A stretch of DNA of 64,000 bases from CAVPWP01 sp050789285 (GTDB lineage: Bacteria; Pseudomonadota; Alphaproteobacteria; Rhodobacterales; Rhodobacteraceae), in the NCBI RefSeq assembly GCF_050789285.1, contig NZ_JBOUVX010000001.1:310001-374000 (forward strand), read 5' to 3'. The notes under the pieces were generated by a model. The model searched no databases. It saw nothing but the letters and a program-made list of their open reading frames with translations, and was not told the DNA's origin. A program made the position numbers and the translations under genes. This document shows, in pieces, positions 38,874-47,724 of the stretch (positions are counted from its first letter, which is position 1; every line of letters starts with the position of its first letter).

Positions 38874-39513
38874 GGCGGATCCCCCCTTCTGAGTCTCATT
38901 TGTTCTCTAACATGCTCGCGCGTCCAAGGCGAACGCGGAGTCCGCCAGGAAAACCCGACGTGGGATGAATCCAGGCGCTGTCGGGGATTCAAGCATGGAC
39001 AAATCCCGCCCCGTCACGTCCTTCCAGACGTGTCCCCAGACCATCCGCTGCGCGGTGATGCCCTTCGTTCAGGTCCCGGTGTCGCTGGGGAAGGCCGCTG
39101 ACCCGGGGCTTGAATGGCGCAACGGTGCCGGGCAGTTGCGCCTCAGAGTGACGGGCGTTGCCGCGACAACGCGTTGCTGCGGAATGCGTGCGGACCGTTC
39201 CCGCGAGATGGCCGGGCGCGGGGCCCATCAAACGGATCGAGGCTGCCCCTTCGGCAACCCTCCGGGGTTCGATCGACCCGCGGCGAAAGCCACGGCCCGG
39301 GTGCGCCCGAGGGGCGGCGTCGACCCGACTGCCGGATGTCCGAGCCAAGGCACCCACGCCAATATCGACCTCGAAGCCGCCACGGGGCCATTCAAGGGCC
39401 ACTCAAGAGCCTCGGACGGTTTGGGCACACCCCTCTGAGCGCGCTTGCTACGAGCACCACAATTTGACAAGGATCACGGCGATGCACCCCGCATGATCGA
39501 GGGCCGCCCGGCA
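38874..39513. other. 640-base gap without a recognised gene
   Basis: This lies between the divergent DUF3604 operon and the DUF4239-type gene. The frames inside are Arg-rich and unlike any family I know. A perfect 6-bp hairpin GCGTTG-CCGCGA-CAACGC lies at 39155-39172, and TTGACA occurs at 39463-39468, a possible -35 element for the rightward gene. I see no RNA gene. Confidence 0.4.
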
Positions 39514-40305
39514 ATGCCCTACATCGCCTTCGATATCTTGATCTCGCTCGGCCTGTTTGTCTGCGTTCTGGGGTCAATGCTGTTCGGCATTTCGACCGGT
39601 CGACAAAGACGGAAGGAACTGGGCGAAGAGGTCGAGCTTGGCACCAGCGCCGTGGACGGCGCGGTCTATGCGCTTCTGGGCCTTCTGATCGCCTTCACCT
39701 TCTCGGGCGCGGCCACACGGTTCGACGAGCGGCGCAGTCTGATCGTGGAAGAGGCAAACGACATCGGCACGGCCTGGCTGCGGCTTGACCTGCTGCCGGC
39801 CTCGACGCAGCCGGCGCTGCGGCAATTGATGATCGACTACACCCAGTCGCGTCTCGATACCTATCGGTTGCTTCCCGATCTTTCGGCGGCCAAGGCGCAG
39901 TTGGCGCTGTCGCAGGAACTGCAGGCACGGATCTGGTCCGAAGCGACGGCGGCCTCGCGGACCATAGGGCAGGATACGGCGGCCGCCATGCTGCTGTTGC
40001 CGGCCTTGAACGCCATGTTCGACATCACCACGACCCGTACGATGGCTAGCCTCAAACACCCGCCGCGGTCGATCTACATCATCCTGTTCGTCATGTGCGT
40101 ATTGTCCGGCCTTCTGGCCGGCCACAACATGGGTCTCGCAAAGCGGCAAAGCCTGCTTCACATCCTGGCATTCCCGGTGATCATCGCGATCGTCATCTAC
40201 ATGATCCTCGACATCGAGCATCCTCGGTTGGGCTTCATCACGGTCGACGCGTTCGACCAGGCGATTGCCGATGTGCTTGAAACGATGAAGGCATCCGCCA
40301 ACTAG
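39514..40305 (+). CDS. DUF4239/bestrophin-like membrane protein
   Basis: A 263-residue inner-membrane protein. Two N-terminal hydrophobic segments (AFDILISLGLFVCVLGSMLF and YALLGLLIAFTFSGA) flank a charged loop. A helical cytoplasmic part then contains RRSLIVEEANDIGTAWLRLD, the conserved DUF4239 element. Two C-terminal membrane segments follow (IILFVMCVLSGLLAG and AFPVIIAIVIYMILD). This 2+2 layout is seen in bestrophin-like DUF4239 proteins, whose role in bacteria is unknown. ATG 39514 follows GAGGG by ten bases. ATG 39493 is an alternative. It converges with the ACR3 gene. Confidence 0.7.
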   Translation: MPYIAFDILISLGLFVCVLGSMLFGISTGRQRRKELGEEVELGTSAVDGAVYALLGLLIAFTFSGAATRFDERRSLIVEEANDIGTAWLRLDLLPASTQPALRQLMIDYTQSRLDTYRLLPDLSAAKAQLALSQELQARIWSEATAASRTIGQDTAAAMLLLPALNAMFDITTTRTMASLKHPPRSIYIILFVMCVLSGLLAGHNMGLAKRQSLLHILAFPVIIAIVIYMILDIEHPRLGFITVDAFDQAIADVLETMKASAN

Positions 40306-40379
40306 GGCGCGCCGATGCCGAGGTCCGCTTTGCGCAGGACGATGCTGCACCCCCTCGGACCTGGCCGACGGTCACGCGC

Positions 40380-41387
40380 CTAGGCGAACCGCGCGCGCGT
40401 CCGGTTCGCGAAGGCGACAAGCGACAGCATCACCGGCACTTCGACCAGAACGCCCACCACGGTGGCGAGCGCTGCGCCCGAATTCAGGCCGAACAGGCTG
40501 ATCGCCACGGCCACGGCGAGTTCGAAGAAGTTCGACGTCCCGATCAGCGCGCAGGGCGCCGCGATCCGGTGCGGAACCTTCAGGGCCCAGGCGGCGGCGT
40601 AGGCCAGCGCGAAGATGCCGTAGGACTGGATCAGGATCGGCACCGCGATCAGCGCGATCACCTGCGGTCGGTCAAGGATCACCTGCCCCTGCAAGCCGAA
40701 CAGGATGACGACGGTGGCGATGAGGCCGATCACGGACCAGGGCTTGATGCGGTTGCGAAAGGTCTCGATCCGTTCGGGGGTGCCAAGCCTTTGCCGGGTC
40801 CAGACACCGGCCGCGAGAGGCAGCGCGACGAAGAGAAGCACGGACAGAACCAGCGTCGTCCAAGGCACGGCGATGTCGGTGACGCCAAGCAGGAACGCCA
40901 CGATTGGAGCGAAGGCGAAGATCATCACCACGTCGTTCACGGACACCTGGACCAGCGTGTAGCCTTCGTCGCCGCGCGTCAGTTGCGACCAGACAAAGAC
41001 CATGGCCGTGCATGGCGCGGCGCCAAGAAGAATAAGGCCCGCGATGTATTGCTGCGCATCGGCCGGGTCGATCAGGTCGGCGAAGACCCCCTCGAAGAAC
41101 AGAACTGCCAGGGCCGCCATCGTGAACGGCTTGATCAACCAGTTCACGGCCAGCGTGATGGCGATGCCTTTGGGCTGCCGAACAACGTTCCTCAGCGCAC
41201 CGGGATCGACGCCGACCATCATCGGATAGACCATCGCCCAGATCAGGACCGCCACGACGAGATTGACGTTTGCGACCTCGGCTGTGGCAATGGCGTCGAT
41301 CATCGCCGGCGAGAGGACGCCGATCGCCATTCCGGCGATCATGGCGAGGGCCACCCACAGGGTCAGATATCGCTCGAAGACGCTCAT
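40380..41387 (-). CDS. acr3: ACR3-type arsenite efflux permease
   Basis: A 335-residue protein with ten hydrophobic segments, the usual ACR3 size. Diagnostic stretches are YPMMVGVDPGALRNVVRQPK (about 54-73), NWLIKPFTMAALAVLFF, and GLILLGAAPCTAMVFVWSQL, which holds the conserved cysteine needed for arsenite transport. QSYGIFALAYAAAW and the terminal ALIGTSNFFELAVAVAISLF follow. It exports As(III) using the proton gradient. No ArsR or ArsC gene is adjacent, so regulation is unclear. The gene reads away from the small exported protein at 41598. Confidence 0.92.
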   Translation of the reverse strand: MSVFERYLTLWVALAMIAGMAIGVLSPAMIDAIATAEVANVNLVVAVLIWAMVYPMMVGVDPGALRNVVRQPKGIAITLAVNWLIKPFTMAALAVLFFEGVFADLIDPADAQQYIAGLILLGAAPCTAMVFVWSQLTRGDEGYTLVQVSVNDVVMIFAFAPIVAFLLGVTDIAVPWTTLVLSVLLFVALPLAAGVWTRQRLGTPERIETFRNRIKPWSVIGLIATVVILFGLQGQVILDRPQVIALIAVPILIQSYGIFALAYAAAWALKVPHRIAAPCALIGTSNFFELAVAVAISLFGLNSGAALATVVGVLVEVPVMLSLVAFANRTRARFA

Positions 41388-41597
41388 GCGGTCGCGGGTA
41401 GCGCGTTGACGCGGCGGAGTCGAGCGCCGGAGTTGGCCGGGGCGGCATGGCGTGGCGTCTGCCTTGAACCGCGGCGCAGACAGCGATCCCCGGGGCAGCG
41501 CCGGCGTGCAAGACGGGCGGAAACCGGCCCGCCCACGGGACTGCGGTGGTGCAGGCCGTATGGAAACGCGGTATGCTTTCCCTCGAAGGAGCTACAG

Positions 41598-41942
41598 ATG
41601 ACACGCCAGATCGTTACCGTGCTTGCCCTGCTGCTGACCGTGTCGGGGTGGGGCGCCGCTGCCGCGCCCAATGGATGCCCGCCGGGCCTGGCGAAGAAAG
41701 ACCCGCCCTGCGTGCCGCCCGGACTTGCCAAACAGGGTGTCGACACCGACGACAGGTTGCGGCGCGGGGATTACTATGACCGCGACTACGACCGCATCCG
41801 GGACTGGGATGCCTATGATCTTCCCTCGATCGGCGGCAACGAAGGCTACTACCGGAACGGGCGAATCGTGTATCGCGTCGACGAGCGGACGCGGCGGGTT
41901 CTCGACTGGATCGAACTGACCGACGAGATCCTGCGGAACTAG
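41598..41942 (+). CDS. Small exported protein, RcnB-like
   Basis: A 114-residue protein with signal peptide IVTVLALLLTVSGWGAAA and a mature part opening with NGCPPGLAKKDPPCVPPGLA. It then becomes Asp/Tyr/Arg-rich (YYDRDYDRIRDWDAYDLP). The CPPGLAKK repeat and YRVDERTRRVLDWIEL tail occur in small periplasmic alphaproteobacterial proteins related to RcnB, which influences Ni/Co homeostasis in enterobacteria. The assignment to RcnB is by general resemblance only. Four Cys/Pro turns might bind metal. GAAGGAG lies 7 bases before the ATG. Confidence 0.6.
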   Translation: MTRQIVTVLALLLTVSGWGAAAAPNGCPPGLAKKDPPCVPPGLAKQGVDTDDRLRRGDYYDRDYDRIRDWDAYDLPSIGGNEGYYRNGRIVYRVDERTRRVLDWIELTDEILRN

Positions 41943-42232
41943 CGTCGCGCAAGCCCCCGGGTCGCCAGCCCTTGCACTCCGGCCTGCCGGAACGCACGTT
42001 CCCTTGGGCCGAACGAAGACGCGGGCGCCCGCTCGCGATGCCGTGGTGGGCGTCTTACCGCGACGCACGGCGAGCAGCCGCCTGTCCCGTTCGCGGAGAT
42101 GCGTTCAGGGCCGCCCTATCCGCCGGATCCCCCCTTTCCATCCGTGCATGAAATTTGGCGCGAACTGTCAAGCGGTGGGCTTCGGCGTCCACTACGGTTT
42201 TCCAAACGCGCAGCGAAACGGAGGAAACCGCC

Positions 42233-43810
42233 GTGCCCAAAGCATCCATCCTGATTCCCGTCCTCGCACTTGGCGTCTCGCTTCCCGTCGCAGCAGCTTA
42301 CGCGCAGGCCGCCGACAGCTCGGACACGCCCGGTATCGCCGCCGCGAACGGCCCCTTTCCCGGCGACCTGAACGTCATCGCCGACCAGTGGGAATGCGTT
42401 CAGTCCCTCGACACGCCCGGCTACTTCAAGTCGCTGAACGGGGCCGAAGTGGCCGACTCGACACGCAGCCAGACCTATCCCTGCGCCACGTTTCTTGGCT
42501 CGATGGACGGCAACAACACCGTCTACGGCTGGCGGAGCGAGGGCGACTATCAGGGTGTTCTGTTCATGAACAACCGCCGCCCGGGCGAGCTTTATCTGAC
42601 CGGTGGGAACAACCCCCCTCCGCAGGGCGTGGTTCCCCCCGGCCCGTTCGTCGCCAAGGTCGACGCGACGACCGGAAGCGAGATCTGGCGCACCTACCTC
42701 GAGAACGGAAACGTGTCGGGCAACTGGGTGGGCGCGGCGAACCTGAACATCCTGCCAGACGGGAACATCCCGGTCGCGTTCGGCAATACCCTGGTGAAGC
42801 TTGACGGCGACACCGGGCTGATCCTTCAGCACCTTTCCATCCCGCGGGCGGCGCCGGCCGAAGGCAGCAACTACAAGCACATGACCATCGCGCCCGACGG
42901 CACGCTCATCATCAAGAACCAGACGCGGGCAACGCCCTGCGACATCCAGGGCACGCTGGCCGCGTTCCAGTGTCCGGGCGGCGTCGCGGCATCGCCGGGG
43001 TCGACGGTTCATGCGGTCGACCCCGAGACCTTCGAGATCCTCGCAAGCGTCGATCTTCCCGAGAATACCGTCACCCCCCATACGATCACCCAGCGCGACG
43101 GGCAGATCCTGATCTACGCCCCCGGCGTGAAGACCTTCTTCCGCCTCGTCTGGGATCCCGAGGCGAAGACCCTGACGCGCGACGATCGCTGGTCGACCGA
43201 CGCCTATCTGGCCGAGGGCCAGACCTCCGGCGACGCGCCCGGCATCCTCGGCGACTGGGTCGTGGTTCAGGTCAACGGCCTGCCCACGACCAAGGCGGCC
43301 TCGGCCATCGTGGCGATCCACCAGGATGACTCGACGCGGATCGTGCGGCATTTCCCCTTCGGCACCGACCTGCCCACCGGGCAAAGCTGGGCCCCGCCGA
43401 AGGCGGCCGTCGATGTCGAGAACAGCATGGTCTTCTCGGCCGACCAGAACATGATGAAGATCGGCGGGATCAATTTCGACCAGGCGACCGGCGAGATGAC
43501 GACCGCCTGGGAGATCGACGGGGCGACGACGGCCTTGCAGGCGCTTTACGGACCGGCGGACCAGCGCGTTCTGGGCACCGCGCGCGCCGCGCCGGGCACG
43601 ACGTTGCAGGACCTCAACCAGACCTCGAACCCGCCCTACAAGCAGCAGGCGATCTGGCTTGACGCCAAGACCGGAGCGCTTCTGGCCGCGTCCGACTTCG
43701 TCGAGCCGATGAACTTCAACACCCTTCTTTCACCCGGCTTCGGAGGCCGATTCTACTACATGGTCGACACGGGCTTCTACGTCTTCCAGCCCATGCCGAC
43801 GCGCAACTGA
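42233..43810 (+). CDS. Exported propeller-like protein of unknown function
   Basis: A 525-residue protein read from GTG 42233 behind GGAGG. A signal peptide (LIPVLALGVSLPVAAAYAQA) precedes repeats that suggest a beta-propeller. Recurring units pair a sugar/PQQ-like phrase (VDATTGSEIWRTYL; LDGDTGLILQHLS; VDPETFEILASVDLP; LDAKTGALLAASDF) with a strand such as FVAKV or LVKL. Two cysteines near residue 60 and 90 may be bridged. I do not recognise the exact family. It resembles PQQ-like or SMP-30-type periplasmic proteins but lacks obvious catalytic residues. First of four exported proteins in one apparent transcript. Confidence 0.7.
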   Translation: MPKASILIPVLALGVSLPVAAAYAQAADSSDTPGIAAANGPFPGDLNVIADQWECVQSLDTPGYFKSLNGAEVADSTRSQTYPCATFLGSMDGNNTVYGWRSEGDYQGVLFMNNRRPGELYLTGGNNPPPQGVVPPGPFVAKVDATTGSEIWRTYLENGNVSGNWVGAANLNILPDGNIPVAFGNTLVKLDGDTGLILQHLSIPRAAPAEGSNYKHMTIAPDGTLIIKNQTRATPCDIQGTLAAFQCPGGVAASPGSTVHAVDPETFEILASVDLPENTVTPHTITQRDGQILIYAPGVKTFFRLVWDPEAKTLTRDDRWSTDAYLAEGQTSGDAPGILGDWVVVQVNGLPTTKAASAIVAIHQDDSTRIVRHFPFGTDLPTGQSWAPPKAAVDVENSMVFSADQNMMKIGGINFDQATGEMTTAWEIDGATTALQALYGPADQRVLGTARAAPGTTLQDLNQTSNPPYKQQAIWLDAKTGALLAASDFVEPMNFNTLLSPGFGGRFYYMVDTGFYVFQPMPTRN

Positions 43811-43838
43811 TCATGTTGCATCACTGAGGAAACTCGTC

Positions 43839-44420
43839 ATGACTCTCAACCTATCCACTACGCTTCGCACCCTTGCCGCCGCGTCTGCAACGGCTCTCCT
43901 TCTGACCCCTCTGGGCGCGGCAGCCGAGGAGCCCGAGCTTCACCTTCTTTTCGTGCAGGGCTCGAAGTCGATGCAGGCCGACACCGAGGAAATGACCCTG
44001 CGCCTTGTCGGCGTCACCGGGCAGACGGTCTATTTCAGCGACCGGCCGCAGCGCGTCGCGGGCGTTGTCGAAACCACGAAGTTCGTCGAGCACTGGGGCA
44101 CGGGCGACGACAGCTTCGCGACGAACCCGCCGAATGCCACGATAGCGGTCTATGACGAGGCGGCCGAGAAGAACCGCGCGGCCGTCATCGTTCTGACCGA
44201 CCCGGTGCTCGACGGGGCCGACCTTGTCTACAGCTACCAGCTTCTTGGGGGCGAGATGCCGGCCGAGGGCGGCGCGACGGGCCTCTTCATCGACACGTTC
44301 GGGCCGGGCGGCGGCGTCGGGGCGACCTATCACGGCGCGGGCGTCGGGGCCCGGGGCCCGGGTGCCGCCGGCTGGGCGGGCGTCGCCGTGCGCGACTGTG
44401 CCGCCGACGACGATTGTTAA
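43839..44420 (+). CDS. Small exported protein of unknown function
   Basis: A 193-residue protein with signal peptide (LAAASATALLLTPLGAAA). The mature region has a compact core: LLFVQGSKSMQADTEEMTLR, then VTGQTVYFSDRPQRVAGVVE, and VIVLTDPVLDGADLVYSYQL. The C-terminus is a long Gly-rich tail ending in CAADDDC, which could cap a disulfide. I recall this core from small secreted proteins near DUF1254-type genes, but it has no assigned role. It starts 28 bases after the propeller gene. Confidence 0.65.
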   Translation: MTLNLSTTLRTLAAASATALLLTPLGAAAEEPELHLLFVQGSKSMQADTEEMTLRLVGVTGQTVYFSDRPQRVAGVVETTKFVEHWGTGDDSFATNPPNATIAVYDEAAEKNRAAVIVLTDPVLDGADLVYSYQLLGGEMPAEGGATGLFIDTFGPGGGVGATYHGAGVGARGPGAAGWAGVAVRDCAADDDC

Positions 44421-44455
44421 GCGAGAACAAGCCAGACCAGTAACAGGAGGGAATC

Positions 44456-45154
44456 ATGACTTCACTTGATCTACGCGCCTTGGCGCTTGCGCCTGTGATC
44501 GCGGTCCTCGCGACGCAGGGTGTCGCCTTCGAACCGAAACCGGTCGAGCCCGTCACCCTGACCGATGTACGCGGCATGCGGTTCTGCGAGTTTCTGCTGG
44601 TCTTCGACGACCATGTGGAGATCTACAACACCTCTGCCTCCGCCGGCTGCCCCGATGACCTCTGGTCGACGCTCGATCCGGCATCTATCGCGGCCGAGCA
44701 TGGCGCAAAGGCCGCGCAACTCAACGGCCCCAAGTTCTGGGCCATGGACGAGCAGACCGTCGGCTTTGGGGAGACCCAGACCTTCGGCGGGATCGAGGCA
44801 CGCTACGCCGCCTCGCTTCCCATAGCGTCGCTTGGATCGGGAAAGGGCGCAGACCCCTACGCGCCATACGTCACACAGAAGAGCCAGAACATGGTCTTCC
44901 AGGCCGGGAATCCGGTTTACGAACTTGTCGACTCCGATGGCAACGTGTTCGTCATGAACGCCTACGGCGACAAGGTCGAGGGCGGGGATCCCGCCAACCT
45001 CGCGACTCAACTGACCCTTCCGGATGGATGGACGTTCCAGGTTTCCACACCCGACAGCGACCTTGTGATCGATCAGAAAATCGACACGCCGTCGAAGATG
45101 GTGGGCGACGATTTCGACCAGTACTATTCGATGATTGACGAGAGTGCCGGATGA
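44456..45154 (+). CDS. Exported hypothetical protein
   Basis: A 232-residue protein with leader LALAPVIAVLATQGVA. The mature part opens VTLTDVRGMRFCEFLLVFDD and includes a second Cys in SASAGCPDDLWSTLD, suggesting a disulfide about 25 residues apart. The remainder is beta-rich (PVYELVDSDGNVFVMNAYGD). No family recognised. GGAGG lies before the start and the stop overlaps the porin start by ATGA, coupling the two. Confidence 0.65.
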   Translation: MTSLDLRALALAPVIAVLATQGVAFEPKPVEPVTLTDVRGMRFCEFLLVFDDHVEIYNTSASAGCPDDLWSTLDPASIAAEHGAKAAQLNGPKFWAMDEQTVGFGETQTFGGIEARYAASLPIASLGSGKGADPYAPYVTQKSQNMVFQAGNPVYELVDSDGNVFVMNAYGDKVEGGDPANLATQLTLPDGWTFQVSTPDSDLVIDQKIDTPSKMVGDDFDQYYSMIDESAG

Positions 45155-46452
45155 CAGACCGTTGTAAGTCGTGGATCGTCGGCGCGATCCTTCTGGCCGC
45201 GACGTCGGCGACAGCGCCCGATGCCCGGGCGCAAACTCAAACGGACTCTGCCGCCGCATCCGCGACTTACTCCGGATATCGTCAGACGCCCACGCTTGAA
45301 GGCCCCGACGGCGTCGTCACGCAGCTGGACGAAGGGGATGTCCGCACGCAGCCTGTGCTGAGCTTTCCCAAGGTCGAGGCGTTTTTCCAGCCCTTCTTCG
45401 ACTGGAAGGCGCGGATCAACAAGGACTACGGGCTGAAGCTTCAGTTCAGCTACCAGGTGCTCTACCAGGGAACGAACGAGGACGTTCCCTACACAAGCTC
45501 GACCGCCGGCCGCGCCCAGATCCAGGGCGCGTGGACGCTGGTCGATCGCGGGGGCAAGAACCCCGGCCTTCTGACCTTCCGGCTCGAGAACCGCTACACG
45601 ATCGACAGCGAGATCCCCCCAAGCCAGTTCGGGTTCCAGTTCGGCAGCCTGACCCCGACCGGCGGCGGCTTCAGCGACTTCGGCTTCGCATGGACCGAGC
45701 TTGCGTGGCGTCAGACCCTGATGGACGGGAAGTTCAAGTTCATCGTCGGCAAGATCAGCGCGACCTCGTGGTACAACGGCTACGCCCTGTCCTCGCCCAT
45801 GACCGGGTTTCAGAACACCGGACTGCAAAGCAGCCTGACGAAGCCCGCGCCGGGCCGCGGCATCGGCGGCGGCATCGGGTATCAGTTCAATCCGAACTTC
45901 GTGATGGTCGCCGGCGTCCACGACGCAAACGCCAAGACGGCCGACAATCCCTTCGACACCATCCACCTCAAGGAGTTCTACTATTCGACCGAGTTCCGGT
46001 GGTACACGACCACCCCCGACCGGTCGAAGTGGGACCAGGTGCGCGTGCAATTCTGGTACCAGGACCCGCTGGAAGAGAAGGGCACGCCGGCCGGCTACGG
46101 CATGACCTTCGCGGCCAGCCACCTGTTCCAGGACCGCTACATGCCCTTCATCCTTGGCGGCATCTCGAACGGCGAGGCGAGCACCTTCCAGCGCGACCTG
46201 ATCGCGGGCCTCGGGATCGGCTTCGACACCGTCCACCGCACGGCGAGCGATGTGCTGGGCGTGGCCGTGGGATGGGGCGACCCCTACGCGCCGCAACTGC
46301 GCGAACAATACACGGCGGAGGCGTTCTATCGGTTCCAGCTGGTCCAGCGTGTGGCGATCACACCTTCGGTCCAGTACGTGAAGAATCCCTCGGCCAATCC
46401 GAACCGGGACGACGCGTGGCTTTGGGGGCTTCGCGCCCGTGTCACGTTCTGA
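45151..46452 (+). CDS. OprB-like carbohydrate-type outer-membrane porin
   Basis: A 433-residue protein with an export signal (IVGAILLAATSATAPDARA) and many alternating barrel strands ending in WGLRARVTF, with terminal Phe as needed for outer-membrane insertion. Phrases such as FFDWKARINKDYGLKLQFSY, GLLTFRLENRYTI and FKFIVGKISATSWYNGYALS followed by later strands are typical of OprB-family barrels. OprB porins admit sugars in pseudomonads. The substrate here is unknown. It begins by ATGA overlap with the preceding exported protein, and an AraC-type regulator follows 139 bases later. Confidence 0.75.
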   Translation: MTDRCKSWIVGAILLAATSATAPDARAQTQTDSAAASATYSGYRQTPTLEGPDGVVTQLDEGDVRTQPVLSFPKVEAFFQPFFDWKARINKDYGLKLQFSYQVLYQGTNEDVPYTSSTAGRAQIQGAWTLVDRGGKNPGLLTFRLENRYTIDSEIPPSQFGFQFGSLTPTGGGFSDFGFAWTELAWRQTLMDGKFKFIVGKISATSWYNGYALSSPMTGFQNTGLQSSLTKPAPGRGIGGGIGYQFNPNFVMVAGVHDANAKTADNPFDTIHLKEFYYSTEFRWYTTTPDRSKWDQVRVQFWYQDPLEEKGTPAGYGMTFAASHLFQDRYMPFILGGISNGEASTFQRDLIAGLGIGFDTVHRTASDVLGVAVGWGDPYAPQLREQYTAEAFYRFQLVQRVAITPSVQYVKNPSANPNRDDAWLWGLRARVTF

Positions 46453-46591
46453 TGCGAAGACGGAGGGCCCCCAGGCCGCGCGCGATCGGGCGCCGGGCAC
46501 GAAGGCGAATTGCCTTCGCATGAGGACTCTTCTACCCTTGGCCAGACGGCGTACGGGACGACGCCGCCTGCGCGAAGGTATCGAAGATCAC

Positions 46592-47596
46592 ATGCCAAGA
46601 ACGATCCCGTTGATCCGGGCGGCGAACCTCTTTCCGATCGTTCGATGGATGGAGGCCAACCAGGTGGACGCGGCCGCGCGGCTTGCGGCGGCAGACCTGT
46701 CCTATTGGTATGCCCTGTCGCCGCTGGACCCAATCCCCGTTCTGAATGGGCTGGCCGTGCTGCGCGACCTGACGACCGGCCATGGACCGGACGTCGGCGC
46801 CCTGATTGTCGACCAGGGGACGGTGCGTGAACTGGGCATGCTGGGCGGTGTGGCGCTTGGCGCAAGGACGCCGGCCGAAGCCATGCAAAGGGTGGCCTTC
46901 GCGCTTCCCCTGCATTCGACTCACGAACAACTCCGGGTCGAGCGCCGCGACGGGTATCTGACGATCACGCACGCGTTCAGTATCCCCGTGGCGGCGGACG
47001 CCCAGCACGCCGTGCAGATCCTGTTTTCCAGCATGATCCAGCAGCTTTGCCGCTTCACCGGCATGAAGCCCCCCCTGATCACCCGGATCGAGGCGACCGC
47101 GCACCCGGAGCACGGTCTTGAAGGCTTCGCGCGTCGATTCGATGCCGAGATCGCCGAGGCGAAGTCGTCCGCCCTGACGCTTTGGATCAAGGACGATGTC
47201 GCCATCAACCCCTTCCGCACGGTCGCGCGAGATCGTGCGGCAACCACCGACCTGCGCTCGATTCCACCCCTTGCCGAGGAAATGACACTGTCGGGCACGC
47301 TGCGTTCGGTCATCAACGTGATGCTCCACGACGGGGTGCCGAGCATCGAGCGCGCGGCCGACGCCGGGGGAATGTCCGTGAGAACCTTGCAGCGGCGACT
47401 TGCCGAAGATGGAACCTCGTTCACCGAGCTGCTGGATCTGGAGCGCCGGAAGGTCGCCCTGCGCCTGTTGGGCGACGCCGACGCAGACCTGGGCGCGCTG
47501 ACCCTTCGGCTGGGTTACTCGGCGCCATCGGCGATGAGCCGCGCGATCAGGCGTCTGACCGGATCAAGCCCGTCACGCATCCGGGGCTACGGGTAG
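46592..47596 (+). CDS. AraC-family transcriptional regulator
   Basis: A 334-residue regulator of the OruR/ArgR-like class with an Arabinose_bd_like N-terminal half (about residues 20-190). The C-terminal AraC DNA-binding domain has two helix-turn-helices: PSIERAADAGGMSVRTLQRR (about 250-270) and LGALTLRLGYSAPSAMSRAI followed by RRLTGSSPSRIR. I place the start at ATG 46592, because the frame upstream to 46439 overlaps the porin end and is Arg-rich. Its location suggests control of the preceding exported-protein/porin operon or the following barrel and DUF1254 genes. Confidence 0.85.
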   Translation: MPRTIPLIRAANLFPIVRWMEANQVDAAARLAAADLSYWYALSPLDPIPVLNGLAVLRDLTTGHGPDVGALIVDQGTVRELGMLGGVALGARTPAEAMQRVAFALPLHSTHEQLRVERRDGYLTITHAFSIPVAADAQHAVQILFSSMIQQLCRFTGMKPPLITRIEATAHPEHGLEGFARRFDAEIAEAKSSALTLWIKDDVAINPFRTVARDRAATTDLRSIPPLAEEMTLSGTLRSVINVMLHDGVPSIERAADAGGMSVRTLQRRLAEDGTSFTELLDLERRKVALRLLGDADADLGALTLRLGYSAPSAMSRAIRRLTGSSPSRIRGYG

Positions 47597-47724
47597 ACGC
47601 AGCCTTGGCGTCAGGTTTTTTGGCGCGGAAAGATAAACGTTTCGCGTCAGGCTAAGATAGGACCGTAGTGCCGATGCCGCCGCATGAGCGAAAGGCCACC
47701 ACTCCGACGGGAACCGCGAACAGA

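Noticed and set aside
38965..39438. Overlapping frames of 80-157 codons in the gap after the DUF3604 gene
   Set aside because: Several frames on both strands are open at once, all Arg/Pro-rich, none with a good ribosome site or family resemblance.
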